Part shown: positions 31,316-39,509 of the stretch, in pieces
How positions within the stretch are numbered: the stretch's first letter is position 1
How the letters are laid out: each line of letters opens with the position of its first letter
Source: CAZABP01 sp964483245
GTDB lineage: Bacteria; Planctomycetota; UBA1135; UBA2386
Length of the DNA: 57,985 nt
Assembly (NCBI GenBank): GCA_964483245.1
Contig: CAZABP010000028.1
Location: 1-57,985 of the forward strand
Reading direction: 5' to 3'
Notes under the pieces: generated by a model
The model's input: the letters and a program-made list of their open reading frames with translations, nothing else
Told to the model about the DNA's origin: nothing
Databases searched by the model: none
Translations under genes and position numbers: made by a program

Positions 31316-33522
31316 CGCTGCGCCGGACCGAGCCGCTGGCGGAAATAGACCGTCACCAGGTCGGAGTGGTAGTCGTCGGCGCCGCCCCCTTCCTCGTAGT
31401 CCGTGCCGCGCCACTGCAGCCCGGCTTCCCCGCCGTCCCACACGCGCACCGACACGTCGGCGACGAGATCCCACAGCGTCACGTCGAAGCTCCCGCGCGT
31501 CGACGTCCACACGCTGTCCAAGCGCCAGGTCACGTCGGCCGATGGCTTCATGCCGAACCCGGCGACGACGCTGTTCGTCTCGCCGTCGAAGCCGACGATC
31601 GTCGGGACCGGCGTCGGATCCGGGTCGAAGTAGAAGTTCGTCAACGTCCGCGTCCGCGCGTCGGTGAACACGTAGCTCGCCGACAGCCACAGGTCCTCCC
31701 GCGGCGCCCAGCTCCCGTTCACGCCGAGCGTGGTCCGGTCGTCCTGGTGCGGCACGGCGTGGTTGCGCACCCGCTGCTCGCCATAGAACGTCTCCAGCGC
31801 CAACGCGTCGCGCTGCCAGCGCAGCCGCGCGCGCCAGCGCTGCGCGTCGTCCTCGCTGATCTCGTGCAGCTGCGTGCTGCCCATTCCGTAGCCGCGCCAC
31901 TCGAAGTCGAGCTTCCAGTCCTGGTGCGGCTTCCACCGCGCACCGGCGATCCAGCCGTCGGTCCGGATCGTCCCGGACACGAAGGCGTTGTCACCCGTCT
32001 CCAGGTCCGGCAGCGACAGCTCCTCGCGTGACCAGCCATAGCCGACCGTGACATCGAGGTTCTCGAGCACGCGGCAGTCGGCCGACAGCGAGCCGTCGAG
32101 CACGCTCTGCGACGTGCGCTGCGTCAGGTTCGTGATCACGGTCGTCGAGGTCCCGAGCGTCGGATACTGCGTGACCTCGGTCTGGTAGATCGCCATCTCC
32201 TCGTCGTGGTCGAACCAGCGCCCGTCCAGGATCAGCGCCAGCCGGTCGGAGGCCTCCCAGGTCGCGGTCGCGTCGACCAGCCAGGTCTGCGCCGAGCCGG
32301 CCGAGTCCGAATCGGTCGTCGTCGTGAAGTCGGAGATGTCGAACCCGGTCTGCACGCCATCCCCGGTCGTGCGCCGGTCCAGGTCCACGAACCGCGCGTT
32401 CGCCGACAGGCTCAGCCGTTCGAACCGCCGGCTCAGCGTCGCGCGACCCCCGGGACCGCGCAGCGTCGACGCCGCGACGAAGTCCTCGCTGTCGAGGAAG
32501 TTCGGATCGATCGTGCTCGGCTGCGCGTAGGTCCAGCGGTTCGTCTCGGCGTCGTCTCTGTAATCGGCCGATAACGTCCAGTCGAAGTCGGCGAACTGCC
32601 CGCCGAACCCGAGCTCGGCGAAGTCCGACTCGTAGGTCCGCGGGCTCTGCACGCCATTGATCACGACGACCGGCGTCACGTTGCGCGACCCGAGCCGCTG
32701 CGTCAGCCAGTAGCCGTCGTCCTCGCGGTGGCGGTACGACGTGAACAGCCGCAGCTCGTCGGTCAGCTCGAGCTCGAGCGCGATCCCGGCGTCCTCGACA
32801 TGGCGGTCGACGCGCGAGTACGGCCCGGTCGCGCGGTAGCGCCAGCGGTCCTTCTGGTGGTCGGCGGTCGCTTCCAACCACGACGTCTCGAACCGCCCGC
32901 GCAGCCGATGGTGCGGCCCGCCGAAGTCGCTGCCGGTGACCTCGGCGAGCTGGAACGGCGCGCCGTCGCGCCCGCGCACGGCGGCTTCCCCTTCGAGCAC
33001 GGTCCATCCCTCGTCGAGGTCGATGTCGGTCTCGTAGCGCGCCTCCGAGCCGGTCACGTCGACGAACCGGTAGCCGAACGTGATCAGCGCGTTCCAGTCG
33101 AACTGCGGCGCCTCCGGCGGCGGCTGCTGGATCTCCTGCGGCAGCGGGTCGCGCGGTGCGCTCCAGGCGTGCGCGGCGAGCGACGGCGCCCAGTTCTTGC
33201 CGGCATGGCATGCGGCGCAGCTCGCCGCCGCGACGCGCGGCACCGCGGGGCCCGGCTCGCCCGGTTGTTCGATCGCGGCCTTGGCGTGCGCCGCAAGATC
33301 CCCGTGGCAGACGGCGCAGGCATCCTGTTGCGCGGTGGGCGCCAGCAGATAGCCGTGCGGTCCGTCGCGCAGCCCCTGCGTCGGGCCCGGATGGCAGATC
33401 CGGCAGGTGCGGTCTTCGAGCACGGCCGGCGACGGTGCGTGCGGCGCCGGCCGCGGAACAGGCGGCAGCAGCAGGCCGAGTGGGAGGGTTGCGGCCAGTC
33501 CGGCCAGCCAGCGTCCTCTCAT
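31312..33522 (-). CDS. Triheme cytochrome fused to an MtrB/PioB-like outer-membrane barrel
   Basis: 736 residues. After a signal peptide (WLAGLAATLPLGLLLPPVPRPA) come three haem c sites, CRICH, CAVCH and CAACH at about residues 40, 69 and 102, each with a candidate distal His (H56, H79, H118). A Pro-rich linker leads at about residue 140 into some 600 residues of alternating amphipathic strands with acidic, Tyr/Trp/Arg-rich turns (FGYRFVDVTGSEARYETDID, YRHREDDGYWLTQRLGSR, LSASYVFTDARTRTLTNFYF), ending in LVTVYFRQRL. This is the layout of the MtrB/PioB family of large porins that sheath periplasmic decahaem cytochromes. Canonical MtrB has no haem sites, so the N-terminal triheme domain is notable. 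It follows the 18-haem cytochrome gene with an ATGA overlap. Role: electron passage across the outer membrane (inference). Confidence 0.85.
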   Translation of the reverse strand: MRGRWLAGLAATLPLGLLLPPVPRPAPHAPSPAVLEDRTCRICHPGPTQGLRDGPHGYLLAPTAQQDACAVCHGDLAAHAKAAIEQPGEPGPAVPRVAAASCAACHAGKNWAPSLAAHAWSAPRDPLPQEIQQPPPEAPQFDWNALITFGYRFVDVTGSEARYETDIDLDEGWTVLEGEAAVRGRDGAPFQLAEVTGSDFGGPHHRLRGRFETSWLEATADHQKDRWRYRATGPYSRVDRHVEDAGIALELELTDELRLFTSYRHREDDGYWLTQRLGSRNVTPVVVINGVQSPRTYESDFAELGFGGQFADFDWTLSADYRDDAETNRWTYAQPSTIDPNFLDSEDFVAASTLRGPGGRATLSRRFERLSLSANARFVDLDRRTTGDGVQTGFDISDFTTTTDSDSAGSAQTWLVDATATWEASDRLALILDGRWFDHDEEMAIYQTEVTQYPTLGTSTTVITNLTQRTSQSVLDGSLSADCRVLENLDVTVGYGWSREELSLPDLETGDNAFVSGTIRTDGWIAGARWKPHQDWKLDFEWRGYGMGSTQLHEISEDDAQRWRARLRWQRDALALETFYGEQRVRNHAVPHQDDRTTLGVNGSWAPREDLWLSASYVFTDARTRTLTNFYFDPDPTPVPTIVGFDGETNSVVAGFGMKPSADVTWRLDSVWTSTRGSFDVTLWDLVADVSVRVWDGGEAGLQWRGTDYEEGGGADDYHSDLVTVYFRQRLGPAQR

Positions 33523-35198
33523 CGGAACAGGTACCGCGAGAAGTGGCTGCCGTGGACTTCGGTGTGGCAGTTCAGGCAGTTGATGAACACCGACCCCTGC
33601 GTCTGGTCGTGGAACGCCGGGAAGTCACCGTGGCACTGCAGGCAGTTCTGCTGCGGCGTCGCCTGCAGCAGCATCCGCTTGTTCGACGAGCCGTGCGGTG
33701 CGTGGCAGACCACGCAGCCGTCGCTGCGCGAGGCCTGGTGCGCGAACACGAACGGCCCGCGGTACTGCGTATGGCAGGTCACACAACGGCGCTCGCGCAG
33801 CTCGAGGTCGCGGATCCGGCTGCGCGCGCCGTGCGGCTCATGGCAGTCGCTGCAGGCCATGTGACCTTCCGGCACCGGATGGTGGTTCGGCTGGCGGAAG
33901 CTCGCCTCGACCGCGCGGTGGCAGCTCGCGCAGTTGCGCTCGGCGTCGGTGCGGACGCGGTCGCGCGCCGGCGCCGGCGAATGGCAGTGCAGGCAGCTGA
34001 CGTCGTTGCGGTGGTGGGCACCGGCGCGGACGTGCAGCAGATGTTCGTCCTGCTCGTGGCACTTGCCGCAGGTGGAGAGCTGCTTGGCGGCGCGTGCGCT
34101 GCCGAGCGGTTCGAGCAGCTCCTTGCGGCCGCCGGCGCGCGCGTGTGCTTCGGCGCCGAGATGGCAGGCCCCGCAGCCGATCGCGAGCGGCGTGTCCGGC
34201 AGCCCGAGCGTTTCATGCACCGTACCGGCGAGGCTGCCGTGCGCAGCGCTGCGCGGTGCGTGCTCGGTCGGCTGCGCGCCACCCGGGACCTGCATCGCCG
34301 GCGCATGGCACTGCGCGCACAGCGCGTTCGTGACCGGTTCGTGCTGCCCGGTGTCCGGGTCGACCTTCGACACCCCCTGCGGCGCGATCTCGTGGACGCG
34401 GTGGCAGGTCGTGCAGGTCAGCCCGGAGGAGAGCAGCGGGGCCGGGCGATCGACCCAGTGGAACTCGACCGGGTCGACGCCGGCGTGGCAGCCGCGGCAG
34501 GTCTGGATCCCGTCGGCAGCGCGGTCGGGGCGTGTGATCAGGCGCGCGAGGCCGCCGGTCTCGGCGTGCAGCGCGCCGTTCCCATGGCACTGCTCGCAGC
34601 CGGTCGGGTCCGCGGCCGCGGCCAGCGAGTGGTGGACGCTCTGCGCGAGCAGCTGGTCGCGCAGCGGGTGGCACTCGAGGCAGCGCGCAGCGCCGGTCGG
34701 TTCGGCGGTGAGCGACGCGGTGCGTGCGTCGAAGCGGAGCCCCGCGTGCGGCGTCGCGGGGATCTCCTCGTGGACCTTGTGGCACGCGGTGCAGTCCTTG
34801 CCGGCGGCGACGAAGCCGGCCGGGTCGCCGCCGTGCGCGGCGATCTGATCCCGGTGGCATTGCCCGCACAGCGCGACCAGCGTGCGCTGCCCGACCTTGC
34901 GCGGGTGCGTGATCAGGTGCGTCGCGTTGTCGGCGTCGTCGCCGTGCGCCTGGCCGGGACCATGGCAGGTCTCGCAGGCGTGCAGCGCGCCGTCGCCGAT
35001 GACCGTGGCGTGGTGGCCTGCGGCGATCGCGTTCCCTTCCTGCTCGTGGCAGTCGAGGCAGATCTCCTTGCCGAGCCAGGCTCCCTTCCGCGGCCAGGGC
35101 GCCGTCGGATCCTGCGGCAGCGTCGTCAACGCGACGAGCAGCGGAGTCAGCAGCAACAGCGCGCGGAGCGCATGGAGGCGTGACGGCGGGCGGCGCAT
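33519..35198 (-). CDS. 18-haem c-type cytochrome, expanded DmsE/MtrA type
   Basis: 559 residues from ATG 35198, chosen because it begins directly with a signal peptide (RLHALRALLLLTPLLVALTT); ATGs upstream are possible. Eighteen CxxCH motifs are present, from ICLDCH near residue 47 to NCLNCH near the C-terminus, one per about 30 residues, with many extra His for bis-His ligation. The last third closely follows DmsE/MtrA decahaem proteins: MACSDCHEPHGARS, CVTCHTQYRGPFVFAH, GCVVCHAPHGSSNKRMLL, then NCLNCHTEVHGSHFSR. No lipobox, so probably periplasmic. It lies upstream of and overlaps (ATGA) the haem-porin gene, the same pairing as mtrA-mtrB and pioA-pioB. No mtrC-like surface cytochrome is seen. 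Confidence 0.92.
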   Translation of the reverse strand: MRRPPSRLHALRALLLLTPLLVALTTLPQDPTAPWPRKGAWLGKEICLDCHEQEGNAIAAGHHATVIGDGALHACETCHGPGQAHGDDADNATHLITHPRKVGQRTLVALCGQCHRDQIAAHGGDPAGFVAAGKDCTACHKVHEEIPATPHAGLRFDARTASLTAEPTGAARCLECHPLRDQLLAQSVHHSLAAAADPTGCEQCHGNGALHAETGGLARLITRPDRAADGIQTCRGCHAGVDPVEFHWVDRPAPLLSSGLTCTTCHRVHEIAPQGVSKVDPDTGQHEPVTNALCAQCHAPAMQVPGGAQPTEHAPRSAAHGSLAGTVHETLGLPDTPLAIGCGACHLGAEAHARAGGRKELLEPLGSARAAKQLSTCGKCHEQDEHLLHVRAGAHHRNDVSCLHCHSPAPARDRVRTDAERNCASCHRAVEASFRQPNHHPVPEGHMACSDCHEPHGARSRIRDLELRERRCVTCHTQYRGPFVFAHQASRSDGCVVCHAPHGSSNKRMLLQATPQQNCLQCHGDFPAFHDQTQGSVFINCLNCHTEVHGSHFSRYLFR

Positions 35199-35292
35199 GG
35201 GGGAGCGAGGTCGCGAGGGGCGCCGCATGATCGTGGCCGGCCCCTGGGACTGGAAGAGCCCGCTCCTACAATGCCGCGCCGCTTTTCGCCGC

Positions 35293-36681
35293 ATGCAACG
35301 ACCCGGGCGTTTCTACTTGCACAGCTACGGCTGCCAGATGAACAAGCTCGACTCCGAGCTGGTGGCGAGCCGTCTGCTCGAAGCCGGGCACGTGCCGGCG
35401 CGCGACGAGGCGGATGCCGACATCGTGCTGCTGAACACCTGCTCGGTGCGGCAGCACGCCGAGGACCGCGTCTGGAGCCGGTTGGGCGTCCTGCGCCTGC
35501 GCAAGAAGCGCGAGCCGGGGCTCGTCGTCGGCGTGCTCGGCTGCATGGCCGAGGAACACCGCCGCTACCTGCAGGCGCGGATGCCGCACGTCGATCTGGT
35601 CGTCGGGCCGTCGGCGTTCGGCGACATCGACGCGCAGGTGGCGCAGGCCCGCGCGCGCACCGAAGCGGCCGCCGGGGTCCTGGCCGTCGGCACCGGAGTC
35701 TCCGGCGACACGATCCGGCGCGACGTGCGCACGCGCCCGCACCGCAGCCAGGCGTTCGTCAGCGTCATGCGCGGCTGCAACATGCCGTGCAGCTACTGCA
35801 TCGTGCCGCTGACCCGCGGCGACGAGGTGAGCCGGCCGATCCAGGTCATCGTCGAGGAGGCGGCGCGGCTGACCGAGGACGGGGTCACCGAGGTCACGTT
35901 GCTCGGACAGACGGTCAACGCGTATGGCCGCGACCTCGGCCGCGGCGTCACCCTGGCGGCGTTGTTGCGCGCGCTGCACGGTGAGCTGCCGAGCCTGCGC
36001 CGGATCGCGTTCATCACGTCGCATCCGAACTTCCTGAGCCAGGAGCTGATCGACGCGATCGCCGAGCTGCCGCGCGTCAGCCGCTATCTGCACCTGCCGG
36101 CGCAGTCCGGGTCGAACCGCGTGTTGAAGGGGATGCGCCGCGGCTACACGGTCGAGCGCTACCTCGCGCGGTACGAACGGCTGCTCGCCGCCGTGCCGGA
36201 GATCGAGCTGCACTCCGACTTCATCGTCGGGTATCCGGGCGAGACGGACGACGACTTCCAGGCGACGGTCGCACTGATGGAGCGCGTGCAGTTCGCGCAG
36301 AGCTACGTGTTCAAGTACTCGCCGCGCCCGGGCACGCACGCGGCGGCGGAGCTGCGCGACGACGTGCCGGACGCGGTCAAGGCGGAGCGCAACCGGATCC
36401 TGCTCGAGCTGCAGGAGCAGCACAGCCTGGCGCGCAACCGCGCACTGGTCGGCAGCGTGCAGGAGGTGCTGGTCGAAGGCCCGGCGAAGCTCGGCGAAGG
36501 GCGGATGACCGGCCGCACGGCGCAGCACCGGTTGGTGCACTTCGCGGCGACCGACTGCGCGCTGGTCGGGCGCTACATGCCGGTGCGGATCGAACGCGCG
36601 CTGCCGCACTCGCTGCTCGGGTCGCTGCTGTCCGAGCAGGAGCACGAGGCGCCGGCCCCGGCGCTGGGTGCTGCTCGTTGA
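35293..36681 (+). CDS. miaB: tRNA-2-methylthio-N6-dimethylallyladenosine synthase MiaB
   Basis: 462 residues from ATG 35293. A methylthiotransferase that adds SCH3 to i6A37 of tRNAs. The N-terminal UPF0004 domain holds the three auxiliary-cluster Cys (YGCQMNKLDSE at 14, NTCSVR at 50, LGCMAE at 84). The radical-SAM core has RGCNMPCSYCIVPLTRG with CxxxCxxC, followed by LLGQTVNAYG, LPAQSGSNRVLKGMRRGYT and DFIVGYPGETDDDF. A C-terminal TRAM domain (SVQEVLVEGPAK...GRTAQHRLVHF) completes it. NTCSVRQHAE at the second Cys is typical of MiaB rather than MtaB or RimO. Overlaps ribD as TTGA. Confidence 0.95.
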   Translation: MQRPGRFYLHSYGCQMNKLDSELVASRLLEAGHVPARDEADADIVLLNTCSVRQHAEDRVWSRLGVLRLRKKREPGLVVGVLGCMAEEHRRYLQARMPHVDLVVGPSAFGDIDAQVAQARARTEAAAGVLAVGTGVSGDTIRRDVRTRPHRSQAFVSVMRGCNMPCSYCIVPLTRGDEVSRPIQVIVEEAARLTEDGVTEVTLLGQTVNAYGRDLGRGVTLAALLRALHGELPSLRRIAFITSHPNFLSQELIDAIAELPRVSRYLHLPAQSGSNRVLKGMRRGYTVERYLARYERLLAAVPEIELHSDFIVGYPGETDDDFQATVALMERVQFAQSYVFKYSPRPGTHAAAELRDDVPDAVKAERNRILLELQEQHSLARNRALVGSVQEVLVEGPAKLGEGRMTGRTAQHRLVHFAATDCALVGRYMPVRIERALPHSLLGSLLSEQEHEAPAPALGAAR

Positions 36682-37784
36682 GCGTCGAAGCCTGGATGCG
36701 CGAAGCGATCGACCTCGCGCTGCGCGGTCGCGGTGAAGTCGAGCCGAATCCGCGCGTCGGTGCGCTCGCGATCGCCGGCGATCGGATCGTCGGTCGCGGC
36801 TGGCACCGCCACTGGGGCGGTGCGCATGCCGAGATCGATGCGCTGGCCGACGCGCATCGCCACGGCGAGCGCGCCGACACGGTCGTCGTGACGTTGGAGC
36901 CCTGTTCGTCGACCGGCGGGCAGAAGAAGACGCCGCCGTGCGCCGCCGCGCTGCGCGACGCCGGGATCCGCCGGCTCGTCGTCGGCTCGCTCGATCCGGA
37001 TCCGCGGCACGGCGGGCGGGGGCTCCGCGAGCTGACTTCGGCCGGCGTCGAGGTGCAGGACGGCGTGCTGGCGCGCCAGTGCGCCGCGATCAACCGGCCG
37101 TTCGAACGGTGGCTGCAGCTCGATCGCCCGTGGACGATCGCCAAGTGGGCGATGACGCTCGATGGCAAGACCGCCGCGCCAACCGGCGAGGCGCGTTGGA
37201 TCACCGGGATCGAGGCGCGCCGCCGCGTGCACGAGCTGCGCGCGCGCGTCGACGCCGTGGTCGTCGGGTATCGCACCGCGCGGCTCGACGATCCGGAGCT
37301 GACCGTGCGGCACGTGCCCGGGCCGCAGCCGCTGCGCGTGTTGGTCGATCCGTACCTCGCCGTCGACGACCGCGCGAAGCTGTTCGCGACCGCGCGTGAG
37401 ATCCGCACGCTGGTGCTCGCCAACACGAACGCCGACCCGACCCGGATCGCGCGCGTGCGCGAGCTGGGGGTCGAAGTGCTGCTGATCCGCCCGGCCGAGC
37501 AGGGGCGCCGGCTGCATCTGCTCGAGGCCTGGCGTGAGCTGCGCCGGCGCGGGATCCGGCGCGTCATGGTCGAAGGCGGCGGTGGTCTCGTCGCGCAGTT
37601 GATCGGCTGGGGCTGCATCGATCAGGTCTGGTGCTTCCTCGCGCCGAAGGTCATCGGCGGCCAGCTCGCGCCGACCGCCGTCGGCGGCGGCGGCAAGCCG
37701 TTCATGGCGGAAGCGTGGCGGTTCGACGAGATGACGGTGGAGCCGTGCGGATCGGACCTGCTGGTCCGCGCGCTGGCGGTGTGA
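36678..37784 (+). CDS. ribD: Bifunctional riboflavin biosynthesis deaminase/reductase
   Basis: 368 residues from TTG 36678, overlapping the miaB stop (TTGA). N-terminal deaminase: zinc ligands in GGAHAEIDAL and TLEPCSSTGGQKKTPPCAAA; the spacing between the two Cys clusters is three residues longer than the usual PCxxxGxTPPC. C-terminal reductase: PWTIAKWAMTLDGKTA, GEARWITG, RARVDAVVVGYRTARLDDPELTVR and VMVEGGGGLVAQLI. The enzyme carries out the second and third steps of riboflavin synthesis from GTP. No other rib gene is adjacent. Length is normal. Confidence 0.95.
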   Translation: MSVEAWMREAIDLALRGRGEVEPNPRVGALAIAGDRIVGRGWHRHWGGAHAEIDALADAHRHGERADTVVVTLEPCSSTGGQKKTPPCAAALRDAGIRRLVVGSLDPDPRHGGRGLRELTSAGVEVQDGVLARQCAAINRPFERWLQLDRPWTIAKWAMTLDGKTAAPTGEARWITGIEARRRVHELRARVDAVVVGYRTARLDDPELTVRHVPGPQPLRVLVDPYLAVDDRAKLFATAREIRTLVLANTNADPTRIARVRELGVEVLLIRPAEQGRRLHLLEAWRELRRRGIRRVMVEGGGGLVAQLIGWGCIDQVWCFLAPKVIGGQLAPTAVGGGGKPFMAEAWRFDEMTVEPCGSDLLVRALAV

Positions 37785-37788
37785 GCGC

Positions 37789-39441
37789 GTGCGCGCGCTG
37801 CTGATCGCCAGCTCGGTGCTCGCGACGCTGCTCGGCCTCGCCTGGCTCGTGTTCGTCACCAATCCGCCGCCGGAGCTCGCGGTCGCGAGCGGGCCTGCGG
37901 GCCCCGCACGCCTGCGGCCGCAGGGAGGGTCGTACACGCTGGCGGCGCCGGAGCCCGGCTCGCTGAACCCATTCACGGCCGACAGTCCGGTCGCGCGCCG
38001 GCTCGTGCTGCGCTACGTCGTCGACACGCTGTTCGATCAGGATCCGCGCGATGCTGCGTTGCGCCCGGCGCTCGCGGTGTCGGTCGAGACCGAGCCGGAC
38101 CGGCGCACGCACCGGTTCCGGCTGCGGGAAGGTGCGGTGTTCGCCGACGGCACCCCGGTCACGATCGCGGACCTGCTGTTTCCGTTCGAGGTCGCGCGCG
38201 ACCCGGCCGTGCTGCTCGGCGGCGGGGCGCAGTTCCTGCGCGACGTCGAGCTGGCGGAAGCGGTCGATGCACGGCACCTGCGCGTGCGGATCGCGCGCGA
38301 CGACTTCGGCGCCCTGCCGGAGCTGGCGACGCGGTGGTTCGTGGTGTCGCGGCAGTGGTTCCTGGCGCAGGTCGCCGAGCGCGCGGGGGCCGAAGGGATC
38401 CCGCCGCCGGCTGGCCCGGGTGCGCCGCAGTTCGCGCGGTTGCTGGCGCAGATCGAGCGGCCGGGGCCGTGCAGCGGGCCATATCAGCTCGGCGAGTGGT
38501 TGCCGGCGAACGAGCTGACGCTGGTGCGCAACGCATCGAGCTGGCGGCGCGCGGCGCAGCCGGAGTGCTGGAACCTCGATCTGCTGCGCCTGCGGTTCCT
38601 GACCGATCCGGCCGCGCAGCGGGCCGCGCTGCGCGAAGGGCGGTTGGATCTGTGGATCCAGCCGGATGCGGCGGCCGTGCTGGAGGGCGAACCGGAACTG
38701 GCGGAACGCTATCGCCCGTTGCATTTCGACCATGCCGGGCTGGGTCACTACATGGTCGTGTGGAACCTGCGCCGGCCGCAGCTCGCCGATCCGCGCGTGC
38801 GGCGCGCGCTCGGGGCGCTGTTCGATCGCGATGCGATTGCCGCGCTGTTCTCAGGGAGCGCGGTGCCGGCCCACGGGTGGTTCAAGCCGGGCACGCCGGC
38901 GTATCCCGAACCGCGGCCGCAGCGCACGCTCGAGCGCGCGCGCGAGTTGCTCGCCGAGGCCGGGGTCACGCTGCCGCTGCAGGTCGACCTGACGCTCGTC
39001 GCCGGGATCCCCGAGCACCGCAAGATCCTCGCGCTGGCCGCCGACCGGGCGCGCGGGATCGGCATCGAGCTGCGCGAGCATGCCGTCGACTCGAGCGAGT
39101 TCGAGCGCAGCGTGCAGGAGCGGGACTTCGACGGCGTGCTCGCCGTCTGGAGCCAGCGGCCGTGGATCGACCCGTACGACGAGTTCCACTCGCGCGGCGT
39201 CAACAACTGGAGCGGGCTCGCCGATCCGGAGGTGGATCGGCTGCTGGATGCGGCGCGCGCCACGTCCGACGACGGGGAGCGCGTGCGGTTGTACCACGCG
39301 TTCCAGGAGCGCCTGGCCCGGCTCGAGCCGATCACGCTGCTGGTGCATCCGCGCGTGAGCTGCCTGTTCGCCAGGCGGTTCGCGGATGCCGAGCCGGGCG
39401 CGCTCGGGCTGACGCCCGAGCGGTGGTACGTGCCGAAGTAG
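37789..39441 (+). CDS. ABC transporter substrate-binding protein, family 5 (peptide/nickel type)
   Basis: 550 residues from GTG 37789, five bases after ribD. An N-terminal hydrophobic segment (LLIASSVLATLLGLAWLVFVTN) may be a signal peptide or an anchor; no lipobox is clear. The SBP_bac_5 fold shows GGSYTLAAPEPGSLNPFTAD, LRPALAVSVETEPDRRTHRF followed by RLREGAVFADGTPVTIADLL, VRRALGALFDRDAIAALF and a late SQRPWIDPYDEFHSRGVNN. These proteins deliver oligopeptides or similar ligands to an inner-membrane ABC permease; no permease or ATPase gene is near, so the partner is elsewhere or it acts alone. Confidence 0.85.
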   Translation: MRALLIASSVLATLLGLAWLVFVTNPPPELAVASGPAGPARLRPQGGSYTLAAPEPGSLNPFTADSPVARRLVLRYVVDTLFDQDPRDAALRPALAVSVETEPDRRTHRFRLREGAVFADGTPVTIADLLFPFEVARDPAVLLGGGAQFLRDVELAEAVDARHLRVRIARDDFGALPELATRWFVVSRQWFLAQVAERAGAEGIPPPAGPGAPQFARLLAQIERPGPCSGPYQLGEWLPANELTLVRNASSWRRAAQPECWNLDLLRLRFLTDPAAQRAALREGRLDLWIQPDAAAVLEGEPELAERYRPLHFDHAGLGHYMVVWNLRRPQLADPRVRRALGALFDRDAIAALFSGSAVPAHGWFKPGTPAYPEPRPQRTLERARELLAEAGVTLPLQVDLTLVAGIPEHRKILALAADRARGIGIELREHAVDSSEFERSVQERDFDGVLAVWSQRPWIDPYDEFHSRGVNNWSGLADPEVDRLLDAARATSDDGERVRLYHAFQERLARLEPITLLVHPRVSCLFARRFADAEPGALGLTPERWYVPK

Positions 39442-39449
39442 GGAGGCTT

Positions 39450-39498
39450 GGAATCTGACCCCATCCTGTCGAAAACAGGATGGTTGGGGTCAGACTCC
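39450..39498. terminator. Inverted repeat between convergent genes, TCTGACCCC family
   Basis: Left arm starts GGAATCTGACCCCATCCTGT, loop CGAAA, right arm ACAGGATGG then, after two unpaired bases, GGGGTCAGACTCC. The inner 9-10 bp stem is perfect and the outer 13 bp has one mismatch. It sits exactly between the ends of two convergent genes, so it could end transcription both ways, although there is no T-run. The same core recurs at 40634-40682 and 43495-43507, which makes it a dispersed repeat as well. Confidence 0.6.
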
Positions 39499-39509
39499 AT
39501 CTCTCCCGT

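Noticed and set aside
30353..31936. A 527-residue methyltransferase
   Set aside because: The first 200 residues are an out-of-frame reading of the haem-porin gene. The real start overlaps the porin stop at 31315.
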